44,804 bases of DNA from Thermoleophilia bacterium (GCA_017882605.1 JADGPE010000005.1:1-44804), one strand, 5' to 3'. Shown: positions 15,488 to 23,808, counted from the first letter of the stretch. Notes: a model not told the origin generated them from the sequence alone. Numbers and translations: made by a program.

Positions 15488-16283
15488 GGCTCGAGCTCGC
15501 GCTCGACGGCGGTGATCTAATCGCCGAACAGACTGTAACTAGCTCGGCGCGCGCTGCCCGGAGCGCGTCGTCGGTGTCGAAGCCCGGGCCGCCCGAGGCC
15601 GGCAGGCCGCCGATCTCGAGGATCACCGGCACTTCGACACCCGCGAGCACAGAGAAGTCGACGCTGCCCCGGCCGATCGGGAGATGGTGGTTCGTCGCGG
15701 GCAGCGGGGTGTCGGACGCATGCACCAGGCTGAGCCGGTCGCGCAGCCCCTCGTACTCGCGCGGGTCGGCGTGGTTGAGGTCCCAGACGAACGAGAGGCC
15801 CGGCACGTCGTCGAGGAGCGCCCGGCAGGCCTGGGCGTCGACGAGCAGGCGGTGCTCGACCGAGTTGTGCTCGACGCCCAGCATCAGCCCCGCGTCCTGG
15901 GCGACGGCCACAGCCTCCGCGAAGAGCCCCGGGAGCCTGTGGTGCAGCTCGTCGATGTCGACCTCCCGCCCGCCCGGAACGGGATGCACGTGCACGCGGC
16001 GACAGCCGAGCTCCGCGAGCGCGTCGAGGTTCGCGCGCAACGCGTCGGCGATCGACGGGTGCGTGTTCAACCGCAGCAGCATCTCCACGACCGGCTCGAC
16101 GCCGTTGTCGGCGAAGGCTCGGCCGACTTCGGCGGCGTCGGCGCGCAAGAGGCCGCTGATCTCACCGGGCTCGTCGCTCCTGATCTGCACGGCGGCGAAG
16201 CCGTTTTCGCCTGCGAAGCGGATCTCGTCTGCCGGCGGCCGCCAGTTGCCGGGAAAGAACCGGCCGAGCATGCCGATGCGCAC
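15432..16283 (-). CDS. Sugar phosphate isomerase/epimerase-like TIM-barrel protein
   Basis: A 283-residue protein of the xylose-isomerase-like/AP-endonuclease 2 fold, start GTG 16283, 3 nt after the asd stop. Barrel landmarks: MLGRFFPGNW, GFAAVQIRSD, CRRVHVHPVPGG, LMLGVEHNS (metal Glu/His), FVWDLNHADP (Asp/His), LVHASDTPLP, and VILEIGGLP with the last Glu. The final 30 residues are low-complexity and antisense to the convergent gene. The substrate is probably a sugar or inositol derivative, but linkage to lysC-asd gives no direct clue. Confidence 0.75.
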   Translation of the reverse strand: MRIGMLGRFFPGNWRPPADEIRFAGENGFAAVQIRSDEPGEISGLLRADAAEVGRAFADNGVEPVVEMLLRLNTHPSIADALRANLDALAELGCRRVHVHPVPGGREVDIDELHHRLPGLFAEAVAVAQDAGLMLGVEHNSVEHRLLVDAQACRALLDDVPGLSFVWDLNHADPREYEGLRDRLSLVHASDTPLPATNHHLPIGRGSVDFSVLAGVEVPVILEIGGLPASGGPGFDTDDALRAARAELVTVCSAIRSPPSSASSSPNSGASGPGRPPGHRTRS

Positions 16284-16286
16284 GGG

Positions 16287-17225
16287 TTATGCGGCTGCGC
16301 GCGCGCGGCTGAGAACGAGCTCCGCGATCTGGATCGCGTTGAGCGCTGCGCCCTTCCGCAGGTTGTCGCTCGCGAGGAAGAGCGCAAGCCCGTGCTCGAC
16401 CGTCGGGTCGCGGCGGATGCGGCCGACGAGCACGTCGTCGATCCCGGCCGCCTTGCCCGGCGTCGGGAACTCCTCCAGGCTGACGGACGGGGAAGCGCCG
16501 AGCAGCGCGCGCGCCTGCTCCGGCGTCAGGTCGTCCTCGGTCTCGATCCATAAGGCCTCGGCGTGCCCGACCAGGACCGGCACTCGGACGCAGGTCGCCT
16601 GGATCGGCAGCTCGGGCAGCTCCATGATCTTCTGGGTCTCCGCGCGCAGCTTCGACTCCTCGTCGAACTCCTCGCCGTCGAACTCCCAGTCCATCCGGAG
16701 GTCGTGATCGGACGGCGGTTCGTTCCGGAGCCGCTCCATCGATTGAGCGCCTGCGCCGGACACCGACTGGTACGTCGCCACGCGCACGCGCGTGAGACCT
16801 GCCGCGTCGTGCAGCGGCTTGAGCACGCACGTCAGCGGGATCGTGCAGCAGTTCGGGTTCGCGACGATGCCTTCGTGCTCGAGGACGCGGCTCGCGTTAA
16901 CCTCGGGCACGACGAGCGGGACGCCTGCCTCGAGCCGATAGGCGGACGACTTGTCGACCGCGACTGCGCCGCCCTTCACCGCGAGCGGCACCAGTTCGCG
17001 CGACGCGCTCGTGCCGACCGAGAAGAGGAAGATGTCGACGTCGCCGCGCATGAGCGCTTCGGGAGTCGCCTCCTCGACCGTCCAGCCGCCGAGCTCCCTG
17101 CCTGCCGAGCGCGCGCTCGCGAACACGCGCACGTTCTCATAACCGCGTGCGCGCAGGAGGCCAAGCGTCACGGTCCCGACGGCGCCGGTCGCTCCGACCA
17201 CTCCGATCCGAGGTTGCTCAGCCAT
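16287..17225 (-). CDS. asd: Aspartate-semialdehyde dehydrogenase, short form
   Basis: A 312-residue enzyme (usual about 340) reducing aspartyl phosphate to the semialdehyde for lysine, threonine and methionine. NADP fold VVGATGAVG at the start; active Cys126 in [21 protein letters not shown] carries the catalytic His. The segment that usually holds the AFNxxP substrate loop reads [20 protein letters not shown] and is shorter. The start is ATG 17225, overlapping the lysC stop by 8 nt; an ATG-like start 18 nt earlier is possible. Coupling with lysC matches the pathway order. Confidence 0.9.
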   Translation of the reverse strand: MAEQPRIGVVGATGAVGTVTLGLLRARGYENVRVFASARSAGRELGGWTVEEATPEALMRGDVDIFLFSVGTSASRELVPLAVKGGAVAVDKSSAYRLEAGVPLVVPEVNASRVLEHEGIVANPNCCTIPLTCVLKPLHDAAGLTRVRVATYQSVSGAGAQSMERLRNEPPSDHDLRMDWEFDGEEFDEESKLRAETQKIMELPELPIQATCVRVPVLVGHAEALWIETEDDLTPEQARALLGASPSVSLEEFPTPGKAAGIDDVLVGRIRRDPTVEHGLALFLASDNLRKGAALNAIQIAELVLSRARAAA

Positions 17226-18510
17226 CGACTCGAGCCTGCGCAAATCCCTGAAACCGGTCGTGGACAGCCTGGACCGCGCGTTCGACCTGATCTGCGCGAA
17301 CCACGCACGAAACGCGAATCGACGACGTGGAGATGATCTCGATGTTGATGCCGGCCTCGGCGAGTGCGTCGAACATGTCGGCGGCGACGCCGGGGTGGCT
17401 CTTCATGCCGGCGCCGATCAGAGAGATCTTCGCGATGTCGGGGTCGCGTTCGATGCGGCTGGCGCCCAGTTCGGCGCCGAGGGAGTCGAGGATCGGCTCG
17501 GCGATCGGCACGTCCGTCTTCGGCAGCGTGAAAGTGATCGACGCGGCGCCGTCCTGCGAGACGTTCTGCACGATCATGTCGATGTTGACGCCGGCCCGCG
17601 CGAGGTCACGGAAGACCTTCGCGGCGATGCCGGGCCGGTCCGGGACGCCGATGATCGACACCTTGGCCTCCGAGGTGTCGTGGGTGACACCGGAGATGAT
17701 CGCTTTCTCGAGCACTACGTCGTCCTCCTCGCCGATCCATGTTCCTTCGCCCTCCGCGAACGTCGAGCGGACGCGGAGCTTCACACCGTAGCTACGGGCG
17801 ACTTCGATCGACCGCAGCGCCATCACCTTTGCTCCGGAGGCGGACATCTCGAGCATTTCCTCGTAGGTGACCCGGTCGAGCTTCAATGCGGTCGGCACGA
17901 TGCGCGGGTCGGCCGTGAAGACGCCCGGCACGTCGGTGAAGATCTCGCACGCGTCCGCGCCGAGCGCGGCCGCCAGCGCGACGGCCGTCGTGTCGGAGCC
18001 GCCGCGGCCCAGCGTCGTCACGTCGTGCGTCGAGGTTGAGACGCCCTGGAAGCCCGCGACGAGGACGATCTTGTCCTCTTCGAGTGCCGTATGGATGCGC
18101 TGAGCCCGCACCTCGACGATTTTCGCCTTTGTGTGGCTGCCGTCCGTGACGATGCCAGCCTGCGAACCGGTGAACGAGACGGCCTCGTGCCCGAGATCGT
18201 GGATCGCCATCGCACAGAGCGCATTCGAGATGCGCTCGCCGGTCGAGACGAGCATGTCGTACTCGCGTGGGTGGGGCTGCTCCGAGACTTCGTGCGCCAG
18301 CCGGATGAGCTCGTCCGTCGTCTTGCCCATGGCCGAGAGCACCGCAACGACCTTCGAGCCGGCTTCCCGGGCCGCGACGAGCCGCTTGGCGACACGCTTC
18401 AGCTTGTCGGTGTCGCCGACCGAGGTGCCGCCGAACTTCATCACGACGAGCCCCGGCGTGCGGCGGTGCGCCTCGACCGCCGGCACCGCTTCGAAATGGA
18501 TGGTCGTCAT
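17218..18510 (-). CDS. lysC: Aspartokinase
   Basis: A 430-residue aspartate kinase, the first step of the aspartate amino-acid family. The catalytic domain begins [20 protein letters not shown] and includes [28 protein letters not shown] and [12 protein letters not shown]. Two C-terminal ACT domains (about residues 275-430; [20 protein letters not shown], then [20 protein letters not shown] and SSIRVSCVV) are the usual feedback sites for lysine/threonine. ATG 18510 is chosen because TACACT ends 7 nt upstream (leaderless promoter) and the divergent gene begins 21 nt away; the frame is open further but would overlap that gene. Confidence 0.95.
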   Translation of the reverse strand: MTTIHFEAVPAVEAHRRTPGLVVMKFGGTSVGDTDKLKRVAKRLVAAREAGSKVVAVLSAMGKTTDELIRLAHEVSEQPHPREYDMLVSTGERISNALCAMAIHDLGHEAVSFTGSQAGIVTDGSHTKAKIVEVRAQRIHTALEEDKIVLVAGFQGVSTSTHDVTTLGRGGSDTTAVALAAALGADACEIFTDVPGVFTADPRIVPTALKLDRVTYEEMLEMSASGAKVMALRSIEVARSYGVKLRVRSTFAEGEGTWIGEEDDVVLEKAIISGVTHDTSEAKVSIIGVPDRPGIAAKVFRDLARAGVNIDMIVQNVSQDGAASITFTLPKTDVPIAEPILDSLGAELGASRIERDPDIAKISLIGAGMKSHPGVAADMFDALAEAGINIEIISTSSIRVSCVVRADQVERAVQAVHDRFQGFAQARVDG

Positions 18511-18517
18511 TTGCGAC

Positions 18518-18523
18518 AGTGTA
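18518..18523 (-). promoter_or_regulatory. -10 element (TACACT) of a leaderless lysC promoter
   Basis: TACACT on the minus strand ends 7 nt before ATG 18510. The whole divergent gap is 21 bp, so the promoter must extend into the opposite gene. Confidence 0.55.
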
Positions 18524-18531
18524 GGCAGGCC

Positions 18532-19056
18532 ATGAGGTTCCACTCCTGGACATTCCGTGAATGGGTCGTGCTCGGTTTCGCGACGGTCGGACTGGGTTTG
18601 CTCCCGTGGGCGATCTGGCTGTCCCAGTCGCTGAGGCCCCACCACGAGACGACTCGCTGGGATCTCGCGTGGTCCGGCTTCGACACGGGCCTCGCGGTTC
18701 TCTTCCTCGCGACGGCCTTCGCGGCCTACAGGCGCTCGCCGCTGGTGGGGACGCTCGCCGGTGCGACGGGAACGCTGCTCGTCACCGATGCGTGGTTCGA
18801 CGTCGTTCTCGAGAGCCATGCCGACGAGCTGCGCAAGTCGATTGCGCTCGCGGTCTTCGCCGAGCTGCCGCTCGCAGCGGTGTGCTTCTGGACCGCGCAG
18901 CGCACCGAGCGCTTCCTCGCGAACGCCCTCGAACGAGCGCTACATCTCGCGCCGGCCGGAGAGCGCTCGTCCGAGGGTGACCTCGTCGGCGTATTCGAGG
19001 TCCCCGCCGACGGGAAGGCCGCTCGCGAGCCGGGTGACACGGACGCGTCCCCGTAG
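18532..19056 (+). CDS. Four-helix integral membrane protein, unknown function
   Basis: A 174-residue protein with about four hydrophobic segments: [56 protein letters not shown] and [20 protein letters not shown]. The conserved-looking TDAWFDVVL near residue 85 recalls actinobacterial membrane proteins of unknown role. The start ATG 18532 is 21 nt from divergent lysC. The last 39 residues are hydrophilic and lie antisense to the 3' end of recR (117-bp convergent overlap), so the C-terminus may be less conserved. Confidence 0.7.
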   Translation: MRFHSWTFREWVVLGFATVGLGLLPWAIWLSQSLRPHHETTRWDLAWSGFDTGLAVLFLATAFAAYRRSPLVGTLAGATGTLLVTDAWFDVVLESHADELRKSIALAVFAELPLAAVCFWTAQRTERFLANALERALHLAPAGERSSEGDLVGVFEVPADGKAAREPGDTDASP

Positions 19057-19539
19057 ACGGTCGGCGATGAAACCGGCCGTCGCCTCACCGGTCATGTTGG
19101 GGTTCATCGCGAGCACGACCTCCTGCACGCCGTTCGCGTCGACGCGACGCAGCAGCTCGTCGATGCGCAGATCGCCCGGCTCGACACCGTCGAGTGGCGA
19201 CAGCGCACCGCCGAGGACGTGGTAGAGACCGCGAAACTCGTGCGTGCGCTCCAGAGAGACGACGTCGACAGGCTGTTCGACCACACAGATCAGCGCGTGG
19301 TCGCGACGCGTGTCGGTGCAGATCGCGCACAGCTCCTCCTCGGTGAGGTTGCCGCACTCGCGGCAGAACCGGACGCGTTCCTTCACCTCGGCGAGCGCAG
19401 CGGCGAGCGCGAGCACCTCGTCCTTCGGGCGCTGCAGGATGTGGAAGGCAAGGCGCTGCGCGGTGCGTGAGCCGATCCCCGGCAGGCGGGTCAGCTGAGC
19501 GATCAGATTCTCGACGGACGGGCTGAACACGAGCGCCAT
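18940..19539 (-). CDS. recR: Recombination protein RecR
   Basis: A 199-residue RecR, acting with RecF/RecO to load RecA. It has the helix-hairpin-helix LTRLPGIGSRTAQRLAFHIL, the zinc finger CRECGNLTEEELCAIC, a Toprim domain starting ICVVEQPVDVVSLERT, and [20 protein letters not shown]. Full length. It stands downstream of the tandem repeat block and is separated from ybaB-dnaX by the repeats and a small lipoprotein on the other strand, whereas dnaX-ybaB-recR are commonly one operon in bacteria. This suggests an insertion into that operon. Confidence 0.95.
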   Translation of the reverse strand: MALVFSPSVENLIAQLTRLPGIGSRTAQRLAFHILQRPKDEVLALAAALAEVKERVRFCRECGNLTEEELCAICTDTRRDHALICVVEQPVDVVSLERTHEFRGLYHVLGGALSPLDGVEPGDLRIDELLRRVDANGVQEVVLAMNPNMTGEATAGFIADRLRGRVRVTRLASGLPVGGDLEYADEVTLGRALSGRREM

Positions 19540-19576
19540 TGTGCCCGTCCAATCCGGACGAGCCCCCGCGACACCC

Positions 19577-19702
19577 GGCGCGGCGAGACCAGTCTGGTGT
19601 CAGACACCGCCACGGAAGTGCAACACGAACCCGGCGTCTTGGCATGGCGCGGCGAGACCAGTCTGGTGTCAGACACCGCCACGGAAGTGCAACGCGAATC
19701 CG
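19577..19702. repeat. Tandem pair of 57-bp REP-like repeats
   Basis: Copies at 19577-19633 and 19646-19702 differ at two positions and are separated by 12 bp (69-bp period). Each contains GGTGTCAGACACC, a perfect palindrome, overlapping GTCTG-GTGT-CAGAC, an alternative 5-bp hairpin, so two exclusive foldings are possible. The block lies between divergent recR and the small lipoprotein. Two copies are too few and too close for CRISPR; a REP-type element is the likely class. Confidence 0.7.
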
Positions 19703-19729
19703 AGTCGCCGTTTGGCCCGTAGACCCGGC

Positions 19730-19819
19730 ATGCACACGTATCGCCTCGCCATCTTGCTCGCGCTGCTCGTCCTGCTGCCGCTCGCGCTGACCGCCTGCGG
19801 CAAGGGCGGCGGCTACTAG
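19730..19819 (+). CDS. Micro-lipoprotein (29 aa)
   Basis: ATG 19730 opens a 29-codon frame that is essentially a lipoprotein signal peptide: a basic-polar start (MHTYR), a 13-residue hydrophobic core (LAILLALLVLLPL) and the lipobox LTAC, followed by only GKGGGY. Processing at Cys23 would leave a seven-residue lipid-anchored peptide. The size and layout recall entericidin-like small lipoproteins, though there is no sequence match beyond the lipobox. There is no clear Shine-Dalgarno sequence. It sits directly after the repeat pair, inside what is usually the ybaB-recR junction. Confidence 0.6.
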   Translation: MHTYRLAILLALLVLLPLALTACGKGGGY

Positions 19820-19825
19820 AACCGA

Positions 19826-20113
19826 CTAGCCGGTCTGAGCGGTCTCCCAGGCGGCCCGGTCGACAGCCACGAGGCGGACGTCGGACACGGCGACGACCCG
19901 CACGTCGTCGCTCCCGTCCAGCCGCTCCCACTGGCCGATCACGTTGCCCGGGCCGCGTTCGTCCTCGCCGCTCGGTGACTCGACGGTGAGCAAGCCCTGC
20001 AACACCAGCAACAGGCCGTTCACCGGGGTGTTCGAGTCGACCACGACGTGCCCGGCGGGGAACGAGAGCTCCGAGCCGACGTCGAGCAGTTTCGCGACGA
20101 AGTTCTCGTCGAT
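19826..20113 (-). CDS. Cyclic-nucleotide-binding-like domain protein with no canonical start
   Basis: The frame encodes a single CNB beta-barrel: LLDVGSELSFPAGHVVVDSN, then GLLLVLQGLLTVESPSGE, GPGNVIGQWERLDGSDDVRV and DVRLVAVDRAAW. There is no helix-turn-helix. The nearest ATG/GTG/TTG in frame is GTG 20044, which would cut off the first strands. The domain seems to begin with EIDENFVAKL at about 20113, where the codon is ATC, 3 nt after the ybaB stop. Either an unusual start is used, translation re-initiates from ybaB, or the start was lost. The phosphate cassette arginine is not clear, so nucleotide binding is doubtful. Confidence 0.6.
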   Translation of the reverse strand: MDENFVAKLLDVGSELSFPAGHVVVDSNTPVNGLLLVLQGLLTVESPSGEDERGPGNVIGQWERLDGSDDVRVVAVSDVRLVAVDRAAWETAQTG

Positions 20114-20115
20114 TT

Positions 20116-20436
20116 CTAGGCCCCGGGCAGCAATCCGCCGAGGTCCGGCGGCAGCATGCTCTTCATCTTCGCCGCGACCTTGGTCTGCGCCGACCGCAGC
20201 GCTTCATTCGCAGCCGCCATCACCAGATCCGCCAGCAGCTCGGGATCGTCGGCGTCGATTGCCTTCGGGTCGATCCGGAGCTCCTTGATCTCCCCCGCGG
20301 CGCTTGCGACCACCGTCACCATCCCGCCCCCGGCCGAGGCTTCGGCCGTCTCCTTCGAGGCCTCCTCCTGCATCTGCGCCATCTGCGCCTGCATCTCCTG
20401 GGCCTGTTTCATGAGTGCATTGAGGTCGAAGCTCAT
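20116..20436 (-). CDS. ybaB: Nucleoid-associated protein, YbaB/EbfC family
   Basis: A 106-residue YbaB/EbfC protein, a dimeric DNA-binding nucleoid protein. Family pattern: MNALMKQAQEMQ-like N-terminal helix (here FDLNALMKQAQEMQAQMAQM), the strand GGGMVTVVASAAGEIKELRI, DPELLADLVMAAANEALRSA, and a Leu/Gly/Pro-rich tail. ATG 20436 overlaps the dnaX stop by ATGA, the usual dnaX-ybaB coupling. Confidence 0.93.
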   Translation of the reverse strand: MSFDLNALMKQAQEMQAQMAQMQEEASKETAEASAGGGMVTVVASAAGEIKELRIDPKAIDADDPELLADLVMAAANEALRSAQTKVAAKMKSMLPPDLGGLLPGA

Positions 20437-22028
20437 TCGTCCAGCTCCCTCGCGTCGAACGTGCTTTTCATCAGTTCGAGAACATCTTCCTCGCTGGCCG
20501 GCACTTCCTCCTCCTCGGACGCGTGCCCAGCTTCGCCGAGCTCGAAGGTGACCGCCAGCTTGCGGCCGGTCACCTCGTAGAGCGCGTCCCGCAGCATCGC
20601 GGCGTTCTTCGGATCCTCGGCGACGCGTAGATGGAACGCCGCCGTCGGAGGGAACTCGAGCGTCAGCGTGTCGCCCGCGAGCGCGGCGGGATGCGCCTCC
20701 CCGAGCGTCTGCCCGATCGGGATCGAGCGCTGCTCGACTGCCGGCAGGATCGTCCGGCGCCACGCCTCCTGCAGTTGCTCCAGCTCCACGCGCAACGGCT
20801 CCGAGGCCGGCTCTTGAGTCGAACTCGCAGCGTCCGTTGCGCTAGTTGGAGTCGTTTCTAGCGTTTCGCGAGTGACGCTGTGCCCGTGCTCCAACCGCTC
20901 GATGCGAAATGCAAGAGCCTCCCGGGACATATCAGCCGCCGGCCGGGTGACCTTGACCAGCGCGAGCTCGAGCGGCAGGCGCGGGTCGCCGCCCTGGCGC
21001 ATGTCGTCGACGGCGACCGCGAGCAGGTCGATCAGGCGGAGCACCGTGGCGGCGGGCAGTTGGTTCGCCTGCTCACGTAGACGCTCACGCGCTTCGTCGG
21101 TGACCGGCAACGAATCGGGCACCTCGTTCATGTGCTGGACGAGCAGCAGGTGCCGCAGGTGCTCGAGCAGGTCGGTGACGAGGCGACCGAGATCCTGCCC
21201 CTGCTCGGAGAGCTCCTCGAGGAAGAGCAGCGCCTCGGCGGTCTCGTTGCCCACGACCATGTCGCAGAGCCGGAAGAGCACCTCGTCCTCGACGGCGCCG
21301 AGCAACTGCAGCACGTCCTGCACCGTGATTGCACCGCCGGTTGCAGAGGTGAGCTGGTCGAGCGTCGAGACCGCGTCGCGGTACGCGCCGCGAGCTGAGC
21401 GCGCGATCAACGCGAGCGCGGCATCCGGGACGTCGATCTGCTCGCCGTCGGCGATCCACCGCAGCACCTTGACGAGCTCGGCGAGCCGCGGGCGCTGGAA
21501 GACGAACGTCTGGCAGCGTGAGCGAACTGTCGGCAGCACCTTCTGCAACTCGGTCGTGCAGAACACGAACAGGAGGTGGGGAGGAGGCTCCTCGATCAGC
21601 TTCAGCAGCGCGTTCCAGGCCGCGTCGGTGAGCTGGTGCGCCTCGTCGAGGATGTAGACCTTGTACGTCCCCTCGACCGGTTGCAAGACGACGCGATCGC
21701 GAATGTCGCGGATGTCGTCGATGCCACGCTGTGAGGCGGCGTCCATCTCGATCACGTCGAGCGAGGTGCCGCCGGTGATCGCGACGCAGGCATGGCAGGT
21801 GTTGTCGGGTGTCGCCGAGGGTCCGTGCGCGCAGTTGAGCGCTTTCGCCAGGATGCGTGCAAGCGACGTCTTGCCGGTGCCGCGTGGCCCGGCGAACAGG
21901 TACGCCTGGCGGATCTTTCCCTGCTCGATGGCGTTGGTGAGCGTTCGCACGACCGCCTCCTGCCCGACGACCTCCTGAAAGGTCTGGGGGCGGTACTTGC
22001 GGTAGAGAGCGGCCACTCGTCGATTCAA
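20433..22028 (-). CDS. dnaX: DNA polymerase III subunit gamma/tau
   Basis: A 531-residue clamp-loader subunit. AAA+ core: ALYRKYRPQTFQEVVGQEAV, Walker A GPRGTGKTSLARILAKALNC, Walker B VYILDEAHQLTDAAWNALLK, sensor 1 FCTTELQKVLPTVRSRCQTF. The zinc module (NC...DNTCHAC) shows three cysteines rather than four. The C-terminal third (residues 370-531) is the tau-like extension with an acidic end. The start may be TTG 22028, overlapping the histidine kinase stop as TTGA, or GTG 22016, where the family N-terminus begins; both are compatible. No ribosomal-slippage A-tract was seen. Confidence 0.95.
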   Translation of the reverse strand: MNRRVAALYRKYRPQTFQEVVGQEAVVRTLTNAIEQGKIRQAYLFAGPRGTGKTSLARILAKALNCAHGPSATPDNTCHACVAITGGTSLDVIEMDAASQRGIDDIRDIRDRVVLQPVEGTYKVYILDEAHQLTDAAWNALLKLIEEPPPHLLFVFCTTELQKVLPTVRSRCQTFVFQRPRLAELVKVLRWIADGEQIDVPDAALALIARSARGAYRDAVSTLDQLTSATGGAITVQDVLQLLGAVEDEVLFRLCDMVVGNETAEALLFLEELSEQGQDLGRLVTDLLEHLRHLLLVQHMNEVPDSLPVTDEARERLREQANQLPAATVLRLIDLLAVAVDDMRQGGDPRLPLELALVKVTRPAADMSREALAFRIERLEHGHSVTRETLETTPTSATDAASSTQEPASEPLRVELEQLQEAWRRTILPAVEQRSIPIGQTLGEAHPAALAGDTLTLEFPPTAAFHLRVAEDPKNAAMLRDALYEVTGRKLAVTFELGEAGHASEEEEVPASEEDVLELMKSTFDARELDE

Positions 22029-23134
22029 GCAGATTCGAGCTGGGCGTCCGGCTGGCCCGTGAGGATCGGCCCCGCGGCGCGTTCCTCATCCGCGTGGATG
22101 GCCTGCCGGAGGGGCAGGCGCAGTTCGAATGACGCCCCGGCGCCTGGGGCGTTGCGGGCCGAGCACGACCCACCGTGGGCGCGTGCGATCGCGGCGACGA
22201 TCGCCAGGCCGAGCCCCGCGCCTCCCTCCCGGCGCGACCGGGAGGCGTCCGAACGCGCGAACCGCTCGAAGATCTGTTCGAGCGAGCCCTCCGGAATCCC
22301 GCCTCCGCCGTCTGCAACGGTGATCACGACGTCGTCCAGGTCGCCGCGGGCGGACAGCTCGATCGCTGCGTACTGCTCGGTGTGGTTCACCGCGTTCTCG
22401 AGGATCGCATCGAGCGCGGCGCGCAGCCACGTCTCGTCCACGTCCAGGATCACATCGACGATCGACCCCAGCCGCCAGGCGCGGGGCGCGACCTCGGCCC
22501 AGCGCATGAACACGTCCTCGAGGAAGGCGACGAGCGAGAGCGGCCGGCGCTCGATCCACTCGGGACGCTCGGCGCGCGCGAGCAGGAGGATCCGCTCCAC
22601 GATTCGCTCCATGCGCGCCAGTTCGTCGAACGCGACGTGGAGCTCGGGGCTCTCTTCGTCGAGGCGCCGCTCGAGCAGTTCGAGATGACCGCGGGCGATC
22701 GTCACCGGTGTCCGAAGCTCGTGAGAGACGTTGTGCAGCAGCCGCTCGTCTCGGTCGAGGAGGGCTGCACGCTCCTCGGCGAGCGCCTCGACCGTGGTGA
22801 GCGCCTGTGCGCGGCGCCTTGCGTGCCAGACCATGGCCAGGAACATCGCCGACATCAGCGGCACTTCGAAGAGCTCGCCCCAGAGCTGAAGCCCGTCGAA
22901 TGCGTCGGTGAGGATCGTCGCGCCGGTGCCGATCACGACGGCGGCGAGCACGAGACTCGTCACGGCCGGGCTCCACACTCGGAACCCGTAGAGGACGGTC
23001 AGGCTGATCCAGATCACGTGGAACGGGATCGTCTCCCAGGCCGGCCAGGCGATCATCACCGCCAGGCAGCCCAGCGAGAGGACGCCCCAGCCGAGCTCGA
23101 CCGGGCTAGGCGACCGCGAGCCGATAGCCCGCAT
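22025..23134 (-). CDS. Sensor histidine kinase
   Basis: A 369-residue membrane kinase. Hydrophobic segments at residues 14-30, 36-50, 56-74 and 92-104 form the input region with little extracellular sequence. HisKA has the phospho-acceptor His138 in HNVSHELRTPVTIA; the HATPase domain shows LENAVNHTE (N box), DGGGGIPEGSLEQIFERF (G1/F) and GGAGLGLAIVAAIARAHGG (G2). ATG 23134 lies inside the response-regulator gene (29-nt overlap). The kinase stop overlaps the dnaX start, so the sensory pair and the replication genes may be one transcript. The signal is unknown; an integral-membrane sensor is likely. Confidence 0.92.
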   Translation of the reverse strand: MRAIGSRSPSPVELGWGVLSLGCLAVMIAWPAWETIPFHVIWISLTVLYGFRVWSPAVTSLVLAAVVIGTGATILTDAFDGLQLWGELFEVPLMSAMFLAMVWHARRRAQALTTVEALAEERAALLDRDERLLHNVSHELRTPVTIARGHLELLERRLDEESPELHVAFDELARMERIVERILLLARAERPEWIERRPLSLVAFLEDVFMRWAEVAPRAWRLGSIVDVILDVDETWLRAALDAILENAVNHTEQYAAIELSARGDLDDVVITVADGGGGIPEGSLEQIFERFARSDASRSRREGGAGLGLAIVAAIARAHGGSCSARNAPGAGASFELRLPLRQAIHADEERAAGPILTGQPDAQLESA

Positions 23135-23771
23135 GCCGGACCGTCTCGATTGGCCAGGTCGGTCCCAGCTTCTTGCGCAAGCGGCGGACACAGACGTCGA
23201 CCACATTCGAACCGGGGTCGAAGCTGTACCCCCAGACGTCCGAGAGGAGCCGCTCGCGACTCAGGACCTCTCCGGCGTGCGAGGCGAGGTGGTAGAGGAG
23301 GCGGAACTCCCGGTCCGAGAGGTCGATCGCCGAGCCGTCGGCGTGGGCACGCCGGCGGGCGAGGTCGAGCTCGAGCGGGCCGACGCGGAGGCTCGAAGGC
23401 TCCCCGGTGTCGTGACCCTTGCGCACGTGCACGCGCACGCGAGCGACGAGCTCGTCGAACGAGAACGGCTTCGAGAGATAGTCGTTGGCGCCGAGGCCAA
23501 AGCTGCGCAGCTTCGTCGGCAGGTCGGAACGGGCGGAGAGGATCAACACCGGGAGGTCGGGGCGGGACCGCCGCAGCTCCTCGAGGAGGCGGAACCCGTC
23601 CAGCCGCGGCAGCTGCAGATCGAGCACCACCAGCTCGTAGGGCTCGGCCAGAGCCAGGCGGAGCCCCGCGGCGCCGTCGTCCGCCGCGTCGACCGCGAAC
23701 CCCTCTGCTTCGAGCCCCAGCCGCAGGAACTCGAGGATGCGAGGTTCGTCCTCGATGACCAGGATTCGCAT
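23106..23771 (-). CDS. OmpR-family response regulator
   Basis: A 221-residue regulator. The receiver has the acidic pocket EDE (residues 7-9), phospho-acceptor Asp51 in VVLDLQLPRLDG, and the switch region ILSARSDLPTKLRSFGLGAN, then DYLSKPFSFDEL. The C-terminal winged helix (residues 125-220) shows LSDREFRLLYHLASHAGEVL, SRERLLSDVWGYSFDPGSNV and VVDVCVRRLRKKLG. It pairs with the downstream histidine kinase. A perfect 13-bp hairpin ends 5 nt before its ATG, leaving no room for a ribosome site. A possible binding site lies at 24083-24108. Confidence 0.93.
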   Translation of the reverse strand: MRILVIEDEPRILEFLRLGLEAEGFAVDAADDGAAGLRLALAEPYELVVLDLQLPRLDGFRLLEELRRSRPDLPVLILSARSDLPTKLRSFGLGANDYLSKPFSFDELVARVRVHVRKGHDTGEPSSLRVGPLELDLARRRAHADGSAIDLSDREFRLLYHLASHAGEVLSRERLLSDVWGYSFDPGSNVVDVCVRRLRKKLGPTWPIETVRHAGYRLAVA

Positions 23772-23776
23772 CTACT

Positions 23777-23808
23777 GCCCCGGCCGAGCGTACTTGCTCG
23801 GCCGGGGC
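23777..23808 (-). terminator. 13-bp hairpin at the response-regulator start codon
   Basis: Arms 23777-23789 and 23796-23808 (GCCCCGGCCGAGC and its complement) form a perfect GC-rich stem with a 6-nt loop. It lies between the small membrane gene at 23836-24009 and the regulator ATG 23771. There is no U-tract. It may end the small-gene transcript or mask translation of the regulator. Confidence 0.55.

Noticed and set aside
19577-19702. Possible CRISPR array
   Set aside because: Only two copies with a 12-bp spacer and internal palindromes; no cas genes nearby.
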